From assembly GCF_020892095.1 (NCBI RefSeq), contig NZ_AP024845.1, positions 248,001 through 312,000 of the forward strand: a stretch of 64,000 nucleotides of DNA, written 5' to 3'. The notes beneath the pieces are model-generated. The model searched no databases, had not been told where the DNA came from, and saw only the letters and a list, made by a program, of their open reading frames with translations. The translations under genes and the position numbers were made by a program. The DNA is from Claveliimonas bilis (GTDB lineage Bacteria; Bacillota; Clostridia; Lachnospirales; Lachnospiraceae). Below, piece by piece: positions 1 through 7,821 of the stretch (the first letter of the stretch is position 1; each line of letters begins with the position of its first letter).

Positions 1-2629
1 TGCTGACTGCTGCAATGACTCCATGACGGTCCGGAACATAAGCGGAAAGAATCCTTCCCTCTTTGATGTCCTCTGCAAATTTTCCGTACTGCTCCATCAC
101 TTTATCATAAACCGGAAGATCGTACTCATCCTTCGGTATGCGAAGCCATACAAGCTTACTTCCGGCTTTCTTAAGCTCCGGTGTAATGATATCCTTTTCC
201 TTGGCAACGTCTACTGCAAAAGAAACAAGGGTCGGAGGAACATCGATATCTTCAAATGTACCGGACATACTGTCCTTTCCTCCAATGGACGGAAGACCGA
301 AACCGATCTGTGCGCTGTAAGCTCCAAGAAGCGCTGCAAACGGCTGGCTCCAGCGATGCGGATCTTCCGACATCCGACGGAAATATTCTTGGAATGTGAA
401 GCGGATCTTCCTGTAATCGCCTCCGTTTGCAACAATTTTTGCAACGGATTCCGTCACTGCGTAAACTGCTCCGTGATAAGGACTCCAGCTGGAAAGATAG
501 GGGTCAAAGCCATAGCTCATCATCGTGACAGTATCGCAGTCTCCCTTCAGTACCGGAAGTTTGGCTACCATTGCCTGGGTCTCTGTCATCTGATACTTTC
601 CTCCGTGAGGCATGAATACAGAGCCAGCTCCAATGGATCCGTCAAACATTTCCACGAGGCCTTTCTGTGAGCATACATTCAGATCTTTTAATGTATCCAG
701 CCATTTTTCTTTTACATCAGCAACCTCTGCCTTCTCTGTCAGAATGCTGTCTTTTCTGTTTGGAATATCCACAGCTACCGCTGTTTCCTGATGAGCGCCG
801 TTTGTATCAAGAAATGCTCTGGAAAGATTGACGATCTCTTTTCCTCTCCAGGAAAGCACCAGCCTCGGTTCTTCGGTGACAACTGCCACTTCCACAGCTT
901 CCAGGTTCTCTTCCTTTGCATATCCCATAAACTGTTCTACATCTTTTGGATCTACAACAACAGCCATTCTCTCCTGGGATTCTGAAATCGCGATCTCTGT
1001 TCCATCCAGTCCTGCATATTTCTTCGGCACCTTATCAAGATCCACCTTAAGGCCGTCAGCCAACTCTCCAATGGCAACAGAGACTCCGCCTGCGCCAAAG
1101 TCATTACATTTCTTGATCAGGCGGCTGACTTCTTCTCTTCTGAAAAGTCTTTGTATCTTTCTCTCTGTAGGCGGATTTCCCTTCTGCACCTCTGCACCGC
1201 AGGTTTCAATGGATTCTTCTGTATGGACTTTGGAAGATCCGGTGGCTCCTCCGCAGCCGTCACGGCCGGTACGTCCGCCAAGAAGAATGATAACATCTCC
1301 CGGATCCGATGTTTCTCTGATTACCGCCCGACGCGGAGCCGCGCCTAATACAGCACCGATTTCCATACGCTTTGCCACGTAATTCGGATGATAAATTTCT
1401 TTGACCGCTCCTGTGGCAAGTCCGATCTGGTTTCCGTAAGAACTGTATCCGTGCGCTGCCTCTCTTACCAGTTTTTTCTGCGGCAGCTTGCCTTTCATGG
1501 TATCTTTTACAGAAACAGTGGGATCTGCAGCTCCCGTCACGCGCATTGCCTGATAAACATAGGTACGGCCTGAAAGCGGATCGCGGATCGCTCCTCCAAG
1601 ACAGGTTGCCGCCCCACCGAAAGGCTCAATCTCTGTAGGATGATTGTGAGTCTCATTTTTAAAGTTTACAAGCCATTCTTCCTCTTTGCCGTCTACGGTC
1701 ACCGGAACAACAATACTGCAAGCATTAATTTCTTCTGATTCTTCCTGATCCTGAAGTTTTCCTTCCTTCTTCAGACGGCGCATTGCCATAAGCGCCAGAT
1801 CCATCAGACAGACAAATTTATCCTCCCTGCCCTTAAAAATCTCGCTGTGATCTGCAAGATACTGGCGATAAGTCTCTTCTATCGGAGCTTTGTAATCCCC
1901 TTCGCCAAATGTTACTTCCTTCAGTTCCGTGGAAAATGTCGTATGGCGGCAATGGTCTGACCAGTACGTATCCAGAACGCGGATCTCTGTCATGGACGGA
2001 TCTCTTTTTTCTTCCGCGGAAAAATAATTCTGAATATGAAGGAAATCCTTAAATGTCATGGCAAGTCCAAGGGAATCATAGAGTTCCCTCAGCTTGTCTT
2101 CATTCAGATCCTTAAATCCGTCAAAAATGATCACATCTGCCGGCTCTTCAAATTTTGTCACCAGGGTATCCGGCTTCTCCATTCCTGTCTCACGGGAATC
2201 TACCGGATTGATACAGTGATTTTTGATCGCCTCAAACGCATCATCTGAAATATTCCCTTCTATTACATAGGTAGTTGCAGTGCGGATCACCGGTTTTTCA
2301 TCTTCCTTAATAAACTGCACACACTGTACGGCAGAGTCCGCTCTTTGATCAAACTGTCCCGGAAGAAATTCTACTGAAAAAATTCTGCTTCCTTCCTTTA
2401 CCGGAAATTCTTCCTGATACAGGGTATCTACCGGCGGCTCTGAAAAAATACCTTTGCACGCTTTTTCAAACGTTTCGTCTGAAAGATTTTCTATATCATA
2501 GCGGATGAGCACACGTACATTTTCCAGGGAATCAATTCCAAGATATCCCCTGATCTCATGCCGCAGATCCTTTGCCTGTACTGCATAATCCGGCTTTTTC
2601 TCCACATATACACGTCTTACATTACCCAT
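1..2629 (-). CDS. purL: Phosphoribosylformylglycinamidine synthase, 3' end beyond window
   Basis: Catalyses ATP- and glutamine-dependent conversion of FGAR to FGAM, step 4 of purine synthesis, in the cytosol. I read about 876 codons from ATG 2629 (preceded by a strong GGAGGAAG site) without a stop to the window edge. The reading contains the family's KNETHNHPTEIEPFGGAAT-type catalytic segment, GGRTGRDGCGGATG and later DFGAGGVSVAIGELADG. This is the long single-chain PurL (usually about 1,250 residues with a C-terminal glutaminase); the glutaminase part lies outside the window. The gene has its own promoter and a leader of about 140 nt. No other pur gene is visible on this side. Confidence 0.93.
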   Translation of the reverse strand, partial: MGNVRRVYVEKKPDYAVQAKDLRHEIRGYLGIDSLENVRVLIRYDIENLSDETFEKACKGIFSEPPVDTLYQEEFPVKEGSRIFSVEFLPGQFDQRADSAVQCVQFIKEDEKPVIRTATTYVIEGNISDDAFEAIKNHCINPVDSRETGMEKPDTLVTKFEEPADVIIFDGFKDLNEDKLRELYDSLGLAMTFKDFLHIQNYFSAEEKRDPSMTEIRVLDTYWSDHCRHTTFSTELKEVTFGEGDYKAPIEETYRQYLADHSEIFKGREDKFVCLMDLALMAMRRLKKEGKLQDQEESEEINACSIVVPVTVDGKEEEWLVNFKNETHNHPTEIEPFGGAATCLGGAIRDPLSGRTYVYQAMRVTGAADPTVSVKDTMKGKLPQKKLVREAAHGYSSYGNQIGLATGAVKEIYHPNYVAKRMEIGAVLGAAPRRAVIRETSDPGDVIILLGGRTGRDGCGGATGSSKVHTEESIETCGAEVQKGNPPTERKIQRLFRREEVSRLIKKCNDFGAGGVSVAIGELADGLKVDLDKVPKKYAGLDGTEIAISESQERMAVVVDPKDVEQFMGYAKEENLEAVEVAVVTEEPRLVLSWRGKEIVNLSRAFLDTNGAHQETAVAVDIPNRKDSILTEKAEVADVKEKWLDTLKDLNVCSQKGLVEMFDGSIGAGSVFMPHGGKYQMTETQAMVAKLPVLKGDCDTVTMMSYGFDPYLSSWSPYHGAVYAVTESVAKIVANGGDYRKIRFTFQEYFRRMSEDPHRWSQPFAALLGAYSAQIGFGLPSIGGKDSMSGTFEDIDVPPTLVSFAVDVAKEKDIITPELKKAGSKLVWLRIPKDEYDLPVYDKVMEQYGKFAEDIKEGRILSAYVPDRHGVIAAVS

Positions 2630-2631
2630 AA

Positions 2632-2783
2632 AACTTCCTCCATTACTATTTTGTTTCTGCCGCGCACCCGGAAAGGAGGCAAAACTTCCTTTACATGCTG
2701 CGGTCTTTCTAAATATTGCCCCTGTGAAACAACTCAGGCTGATGATACCATCCCGAACTGCACATTCTGTGTTTATTATACCA
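2632..2783 (-). promoter_or_regulatory. purL promoter (extended -10) and structured leader
   Basis: TATAAT on the minus strand at 2775-2780 with TG one base upstream (2782-2783) forms an extended -10; no good -35 is seen. The transcript would have a leader of about 140 nt. It contains a small hairpin (AAAGGA / TCCTTT, 2672-2692) enclosed by possible CCGC/GCGG pairing, followed by the purL ribosome site GGAGGAAG at 2632-2641. I could not match it to purine, ZTP, PRPP or THF riboswitch consensus motifs. Confidence 0.5.
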
Positions 2784-2841
2784 TGAGGTTTATTATTAAT
2801 AAAGTTAATATAACTAAAGTTATTTATAAGTATTTCTTATT

Positions 2842-3540
2842 TTATTTCTTTTTTCTGCCAAACCTCCCTATCAAGGCAAAAGCAGCTGCAAAAATTGCCA
2901 GTCCCCCAAGGAAATACAGCCCTATCCGCATAACCATGTCGTAGAAAAATCCTTCCGGAAGCATCCGTATCATCAGGTCTGTAGACGGATCAAAAAGCCA
3001 CAGATCGTTAGTAAAAAATATTTCGTGGAAAATGGTAAAATATTTTGTAAAATCCGAGGCAAATAAAACTCCCAGGAAAACTGTAAGAACCAGAAAAATC
3101 CCAAGGGAAATAAAATAGGCTCTGGGCAAAACGCGCTTCCAGTCTGCCTTCAAAGGAAAAATCAACACCAGCATCAAAAGAGCAAAAATGCCCAGAAGCC
3201 ACCAGCGAAGCGCAAGGCCTCCCAGAAAAAGATTCTTCACATCCGCCATATGGAGTCTGTCCTGTTCATTAAAGAAATCCTGCTTTTCCCCGTTAACTGT
3301 TGTCTCTACGGAAAGTTCGGGACGTTTTCCAATAAGATAATCCATCATCTTTTCCGTCACATCCATGACGTCCTCCATCTCCATCTGCAAAGATTCCGTA
3401 ACCTGATATTTCTCATACTCTTTTTCATAGAACTTATATTCCGGATCTCCGTAAATTGCTGCCTGAAAGCTTGTGATCAAGATCGCGATGATCAGAAGAA
3501 ACATTCCTATGACCGCAGTAATGCCCTGTACTTTTTTCAT
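2842..3540 (-). CDS. DUF1461 / TIGR01906 integral membrane protein, Lit-like
   Basis: 232 residues from ATG 3540, chosen because AAAGGGAAAAG lies just upstream and a hydrophobic helix follows at once; the longer upstream reading is polar and has no ribosome site. There are about four membrane helices (roughly 7-29, 106-130, 138-162, 205-226) with an extracytoplasmic loop after the first. The family signature FHEIFFTNDLWLFDPSTD is present (168-190). From memory, DUF1461 includes enterococcal Lit, the lipoprotein intramolecular transacylase, with two essential histidines about 72 residues apart. Here H97 (LHMADVK) and H172 (FHEIFF) are 75 apart. Lit activity is inference; membership of DUF1461 is fairly sure. 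Divergent from the LysR gene. Confidence 0.75.
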   Translation of the reverse strand: MKKVQGITAVIGMFLLIIAILITSFQAAIYGDPEYKFYEKEYEKYQVTESLQMEMEDVMDVTEKMMDYLIGKRPELSVETTVNGEKQDFFNEQDRLHMADVKNLFLGGLALRWWLLGIFALLMLVLIFPLKADWKRVLPRAYFISLGIFLVLTVFLGVLFASDFTKYFTIFHEIFFTNDLWLFDPSTDLMIRMLPEGFFYDMVMRIGLYFLGGLAIFAAAFALIGRFGRKKK

Positions 3541-3576
3541 GTCTTTTCCCTTTCTTTTGCTGTTTTTTATTCTGTG

Positions 3577-3606
3577 ATTGTATTTTTTTATCTTTTCCCT
3601 TATAAT
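3577..3606. promoter_or_regulatory. Fully overlapping divergent promoters (lit-like / lysR)
   Basis: Plus strand: TTGTAT (3578-3583), 17 bp, TATAAT (3601-3606), giving the LysR transcript with AGGAGG at 3622-3627. Minus strand: TTATAA (3600-3605), 17 bp, TACAAT (3577-3582), giving the DUF1461 transcript. Each -35 coincides with the other promoter's -10, so the two polymerases cannot bind together. The minus-strand promoter is the weaker match. Confidence 0.6.
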
Positions 3607-3634
3607 ACTTATGAACTTATTAGGAGGACTTATC

Positions 3635-4516
3635 ATGGATATTAATTACGAATTATATAAAGTTTTCTATTATGTAGCTTCCACCTTAAGCTTTTCTGAA
3701 GCTTCCAAGCAGCTGTTCATTTCCCAGTCTGCTGTCAGCCAGTCTATCAAGACTCTGGAGCGAAAGCTGGACCAGGTGCTTTTCATTCGCAGCACGAAAA
3801 AAGTACAGCTCACACCAGAGGGGGAAATACTCCTTCGCCATGTGGAACCTGCTATGAATCTTATTAAACGGGGCGAGGCCCAGCTTCTTGATTCCGCCTC
3901 TACAGGGGGACAGATCCGCATTGGAGCCAGCGACACCATCTGCCGCTATTTTCTTGTTCCCTTTATCGAACGGTTTCATAAGGCTTTTCCCGGTGCCCAT
4001 ATTAAAGTCACAAATGCAACTTCCATACAAAGCGTGGAACTTTTAAACTCCGGCCAGGTGGATTTCATTGTGGTAAACTCTCCCAATGCCTATCTGGGAA
4101 GCGTGACAAAAATAAAAAGGATCAAAATTTTCCAGGATGTTTTTCTGGCAAATCAGTCTTTCAAAGAACTGAAGGGACGCCAGCTTTCCTTCCAGGAACT
4201 GCTGGAATATCCCATCCTTATGCTGGACAAAAAAAGCACTACCAGTGAATTTCTCCATAATCTGTTCCAGCAGCATCACCTGGATCTGGTGCCGGAAGCA
4301 GAGCTTAGCAGCAATGATCTTCTGATCGATCTGGCGCGCATCGGTCTGGGAATCGCTTTCCTTCCCGACTACTGCATTCCACCAGATGATCCGGACCTTT
4401 TTGTGGTTAAGACAAAGGAGGAACTTCCATCCAGAGAGCTTCTTGCTGTTCACAGTCAGCACCTTCCCCTGTCCAAAGCTGCATCTGCCTTTTTAAATTA
4501 TTTTGAAGAGGTCTGA
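3635..4516 (+). CDS. LysR-family transcriptional regulator
   Basis: 293 residues from ATG 3635, placed 7 bases after AGGAGG. The N-terminal winged helix-turn-helix is clear at about residues 1-60 (YVASTLSFSEASKQLFISQSA, then SQSIKTLERKLDQVLFIRS). A LysR substrate-binding domain follows (about 85-290), with IRIGASDTICRYFLVPFIERF near its start. It is divergent from the DUF1461 membrane gene and shares a promoter region with it, so that gene is the most likely target; this is inference. Its 3' end overlaps the convergent helicase gene by 19 bases. The effector is unknown. Confidence 0.88.
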   Translation: MDINYELYKVFYYVASTLSFSEASKQLFISQSAVSQSIKTLERKLDQVLFIRSTKKVQLTPEGEILLRHVEPAMNLIKRGEAQLLDSASTGGQIRIGASDTICRYFLVPFIERFHKAFPGAHIKVTNATSIQSVELLNSGQVDFIVVNSPNAYLGSVTKIKRIKIFQDVFLANQSFKELKGRQLSFQELLEYPILMLDKKSTTSEFLHNLFQQHHLDLVPEAELSSNDLLIDLARIGLGIAFLPDYCIPPDDPDLFVVKTKEELPSRELLAVHSQHLPLSKAASAFLNYFEEV

Positions 4517-6897
4517 TCCCAGAATTTCCGGATTTTTTCTTTTACATTTTTTATATTACACATCTGATAGCCTTCCCATTCCCGCGGGAAGGTTTCTTTG
4601 TAACGTTTCTCCTGAAAACGGTCGTCCAGAAGGAGAATAATCCCCCTGTCCTCTTCGGTCCGTATTACTCTTCCCGCTGACTGCTGCACTTTATTCATAC
4701 CCGGATATACATAGGCGTAATCAAACCCTCGCATTTCTTTTTTATCAAAATATTCCTTCAAAAGTTCTCTTTCCCTGCACACCTGGGGCAATCCGGTTCC
4801 TATGATCGCCGCTCCGATAAGCTTGTCTTCGGAAAGATCGATTCCTTCTGAAAAAATACCGCCCATGACGCAGAATCCCATCAGACTGACATCCCTTTCC
4901 TCTTCAAATCCTTCTAAAAAGATTTCCCTTGCTTCTTCCGACATATAGGGAGCCTGGATCAGACAGTCCAGTTGGATGTTTTCCTCTTCCACCATATCCA
5001 GGAAACATTCATATACCTCTTCCATAAAACGGTAAGAGGGGAAGAACGCCATATAATTCCCTGTTTTTGCCAGGGCCATTTCCTTCAGATAAAGGGCATA
5101 GCGGCGGTACATTTTCTCCCCCCGCCTCGTGTATCTGGTGCTGACGTCGTTTCCTACCATCAAAAGGCGATTCTTTTTATCAAAAACCGACCTGGCGTAG
5201 ACTGCATAGTCGTCCTTTTCTGTACTCAAAAGTTCTTTATAATACCGGATTGGCAGAAGGGTTGCCGAAAAGAATACTGTGCTGATGCCCTTATCCAGAG
5301 ATTCCTTAAGATTGACCGAGGGATTTACACAGAAAAGCCGGATCTGGAATTTTCCTTCCTTATCGATTTCCGAATAAATCATATAATTTTCATCCAGCCT
5401 CTCATAAATCGTCTCAAACATCCGCACCTCAAAATAAAGAGCAAGTACTTCCTCCCGGATTTCTTCCTCAGTACATTCCTCCAGATAACGCTCCATTTCC
5501 GCCATAACGGAGAGCAGCTTCAGGTAGATACCCCCGGCACTTCCAAGCACCTGGCAGCCGTCGCACTCCCGTTTGAGAGCAAGGAGCTGTTTATTACAGT
5601 CCTCCAGCTGACGTGCAAGCTTTCCGTCTCTTTCCTTTACCAGCCGTCGCACTTTCATAATATTTTCCTTGTACAAGCTGGCACTGTACATTTCCCGGCC
5701 CCTCTCCACCAGATTGTGGGCCTCGTCGATCAAAAAGAGATACTCACCTTTTACATTATCTCCAAAAAAGCGTTTCAGTCTTGCGTTCGGATCAAACACA
5801 TAATTGTAGTCGCAGATCACTGCATCTGCCCAAAGCGACAGATCTAGCCCCAGCTCAAACGGACAGACCTGCCACTTTTTTGCCTGCTGCTCAATGGCGC
5901 TCCGGCTTAGATCGTCGGTCTCTGTTATCATCTCATAAACCGCATCATTGATCCGGTCATAATGCCCTTTTGCATAGGGGCAGTAATCCGGATTACATTC
6001 CGCTTTATCACAAAAACATATCTTCTCTTTGGCAGTCAGCACGGTTGTCTTATACCTCATCTGCTCACTTTCTGATATCTGCCCGTTTTCCCGGTGCGTC
6101 CCCTCTTTTAAAATTCCAAAAGCCTGCTGTGCCACTGTGCGGGTAATGGTCTTTGCAGTCAGGTAAAACAGCTTTTCCGCCAGCCCTTCCCCCACTGCTT
6201 TCACTGCCGGGAACACTGTTGCCATCGTCTTTCCCACCCCGGTAGGAGCCTGGATAAAAAGCTTCTTCTTCCGCAGGATCGTCCGGTAAACTGACGTAAC
6301 CAGCTCTTTTTGCCCTTCCCGGTACTCATAGGGAAATTCCGTCTGCTTAATGGACTGATTCCTAAGTTTCTTCCATTCCACCTGGAACCTTGCCCACTTT
6401 TCATACTGATCCGTCAGTTCATAAAACCATTTCCGCAGTTCCTCTATTTCATATTCGCTGCGAAAACGGCGGATTTCCTCTGTCTCCAGATGACAGTAGG
6501 TCATCTGGACTCCCATACTGTCCAGACCGTTCTGCTCCCCATAAATGAAAGCATAACACTTTGCCTGTGCAAGATGTACCTGCACAGGCTCTTTCATTGT
6601 ATCCAGATTCTTAAAAACTCCCTTGATCTCATCAATTACGGTTCCTTCATCCGTCTCCATCACTCCGTCCGCACGGCCTTCTATCTGCAGAGTAAATCCT
6701 TCAAAAGGAACCTGTATCTTCATCGTTACTTCCGGATGATAGCTGCTTCCCATCTGACGCTGGATCTTCCGGTGCATACGGGCTCCCATCTGCATGGCAT
6801 CCTTGTCGGCGGAGGCAATACGGTTGTCGATATCACCACTTTGCAGGATAAATTCCACAAGGGCACGGACAGATATTCTAATCACTTGCTCTTCCAT
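4498..6897 (-). CDS. RecB-type nuclease fused to XPD/DinG-family Fe-S helicase
   Basis: 799 residues. The N-terminal ~190 residues carry a PD-(D/E)XK fold: GARMHRK, GRADG, VIDEIKG and the QAKCYAFIY helix. A superfamily 2 helicase follows: Walker A APTGVGKT (about 215-223), four cysteines CFCDKAECNPDYC (about 290-305) for a 4Fe-4S cluster, DEAH (about 390), SATLLP, and QSAGRVIR (about 740). This is the architecture of clostridial DinG-like 5'-3' helicases thought to process damaged or structured DNA. I start at ATG 6897: the promoter's -10 ends only 8 bases upstream, so the message is probably leaderless. The upstream in-frame ATG 6906 lies inside the -10. No SOS box is seen here. Confidence 0.87.
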   Translation of the reverse strand: MEEQVIRISVRALVEFILQSGDIDNRIASADKDAMQMGARMHRKIQRQMGSSYHPEVTMKIQVPFEGFTLQIEGRADGVMETDEGTVIDEIKGVFKNLDTMKEPVQVHLAQAKCYAFIYGEQNGLDSMGVQMTYCHLETEEIRRFRSEYEIEELRKWFYELTDQYEKWARFQVEWKKLRNQSIKQTEFPYEYREGQKELVTSVYRTILRKKKLFIQAPTGVGKTMATVFPAVKAVGEGLAEKLFYLTAKTITRTVAQQAFGILKEGTHRENGQISESEQMRYKTTVLTAKEKICFCDKAECNPDYCPYAKGHYDRINDAVYEMITETDDLSRSAIEQQAKKWQVCPFELGLDLSLWADAVICDYNYVFDPNARLKRFFGDNVKGEYLFLIDEAHNLVERGREMYSASLYKENIMKVRRLVKERDGKLARQLEDCNKQLLALKRECDGCQVLGSAGGIYLKLLSVMAEMERYLEECTEEEIREEVLALYFEVRMFETIYERLDENYMIYSEIDKEGKFQIRLFCVNPSVNLKESLDKGISTVFFSATLLPIRYYKELLSTEKDDYAVYARSVFDKKNRLLMVGNDVSTRYTRRGEKMYRRYALYLKEMALAKTGNYMAFFPSYRFMEEVYECFLDMVEEENIQLDCLIQAPYMSEEAREIFLEGFEEERDVSLMGFCVMGGIFSEGIDLSEDKLIGAAIIGTGLPQVCRERELLKEYFDKKEMRGFDYAYVYPGMNKVQQSAGRVIRTEEDRGIILLLDDRFQEKRYKETFPREWEGYQMCNIKNVKEKIRKFWDQTSSK

Positions 6898-6904
6898 GCC
6901 TTTC

Positions 6905-6933
6905 ATTATAGTAGAGGATAGCAGATTTTGCAA
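6905..6933 (-). promoter_or_regulatory. Helicase promoter overlapping palindrome, leaderless start
   Basis: TTGCAA (6928-6933), 17 bp, TATAAT (6905-6910) on the minus strand. Seven bases separate the -10 from ATG 6897, so transcription should begin at or next to the start codon. The -35 overlaps the outer end of the 45-bp palindrome. Confidence 0.6.
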
Positions 6934-6975
6934 ATTGGGACGTAACACTTTTAAAAAGTGTTACGTCCCAATTTG
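6931..6975. repeat. Long perfect palindrome, left copy
   Basis: Two perfectly complementary 21-base arms around a 3-base centre; the core is GGGACGTAACACTTT / AAAGTGTTACGTCCC. A second copy lies at 9275-9317. There is no U-run after either arm, so it is not a standard terminator. It sits just outside the left 22-bp direct repeats. Confidence 0.9.
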
Positions 6976-6979
6976 CAGT

Positions 6980-7045
6980 AAATGGTGTGTATTTTTGAAT
7001 GAATCGGTGTGTATTTCTGCGCCAAGCGGTATGCATTTTTGTCAC
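6980..7045 (+). repeat. Three tandem 22-bp units, left array
   Basis: Units at 6980-7001, 7002-7023 and 7024-7045 share GGTGTGTATTTTTG (third unit GGTATGCATTTTTG) and follow one another without spacers. The same unit occurs inverted at 9226-9269. The third unit overlaps the stop codon of the TIGR03915-like gene. Confidence 0.82.
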
Positions 7046-7821
7046 TTTGCATGGATTTCCTGAAATTCTGTCATATTCTGTCTGTACCACAGCGGCAGAT
7101 TATTTCTCTGACAGACCGGATTTTTCCTTTCTTTGATAGCGATTGTTCTGCAAAACATTTTCCACAGTTCTTCTAACTCAAGTTCTTTTTCGGACAACCG
7201 TCCGGATACTTCTTCATCAAGCTTTTCTCCTTCTGCCAAAACCCACTGTTTTCCAGCCTCATGTGCCGCGAACATTTGTCTCCCTTTATCATATATCATC
7301 CAGTTTTCCATCGGAAAACGATCTTGAAAATGAGGCCCCAGACAGGGAAGCACCTGATTTTTAGGCGTAATTTCTGATAAAAGCACTCCATTTTCCAGCT
7401 CCCGAAATCTTATAAACCCTGTCAGCAAATGAGCCTCTTCCCCTACATTTCTGCTCAATTCAAATACTTTTTCTACATGTGTTTCCCCAAGATGATCCAT
7501 AATCTTTCTGCTGTCCGGAATTTTTCTTGCCGCAAGCAAAGTCCCCAGAATCGCATCTCCCTTTTCCAGGTTTCTTGACAGCGATGCATAATACAAATCC
7601 CGGTATACAAGACTTCCCAGATTTTTAAGAATCATCTTCTCCACAGCTGCCGCTTTCCTCTCTGACTCTTCAATTTCCTGGTATTCACAAAAAAGCGCCG
7701 GCTCCACACTTCCCTGTATCGCTATACTAAGTTCTCTTCCTTCATTTCTCCTCTTCCACGCCTCATATACTGCCGAAAAAATCCCCGTAATACTATCTTT
7801 GCACACATATACTATTTTCAT
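7042..7821 (-). CDS. TIGR03915-like DNA-metabolism partner protein
   Basis: 259 residues from ATG 7821, beginning MKIVYVCKDSITGIFSAVYEAW. Its N-terminal motif and its position directly behind a TIGR03916-type radical SAM gene fit the TIGR03915 (probable DNA metabolism, DUF4130) family; in some bacteria the same domain is joined to a uracil-DNA-glycosylase-like domain. There is no catalytic motif I can name, no signal peptide and no membrane segment. The C-terminal segment is basic (NPVCQRNNLPLWYRQ). It overlaps the radical SAM gene by 29 bases, so translation is probably coupled. Its stop codon lies inside the left 22-bp repeat array. Function is unknown beyond a presumed DNA modification or repair role. 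Confidence 0.78.
   Translation of the reverse strand: MKIVYVCKDSITGIFSAVYEAWKRRNEGRELSIAIQGSVEPALFCEYQEIEESERKAAAVEKMILKNLGSLVYRDLYYASLSRNLEKGDAILGTLLAARKIPDSRKIMDHLGETHVEKVFELSRNVGEEAHLLTGFIRFRELENGVLLSEITPKNQVLPCLGPHFQDRFPMENWMIYDKGRQMFAAHEAGKQWVLAEGEKLDEEVSGRLSEKELELEELWKMFCRTIAIKERKNPVCQRNNLPLWYRQNMTEFQEIHAK

Noticed and set aside
2632-2783. purL leader as ZTP, purine or THF riboswitch
   Set aside because: The conserved loops of these classes could not be found; only generic hairpins are visible.
6905-6933. SOS box in front of the helicase
   Set aside because: No GAAC-N4-GTTC site lies within the helicase promoter region.
6931-6975. Palindrome as an ordinary rho-independent terminator
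   Set aside because: There is no U-run after either arm, and the same sequence is reused in a mirror position at 9275-9317.
6980-7045. Short direct repeats as a CRISPR array
   Set aside because: The 22-bp units follow one another without spacers and no cas gene is in the window.
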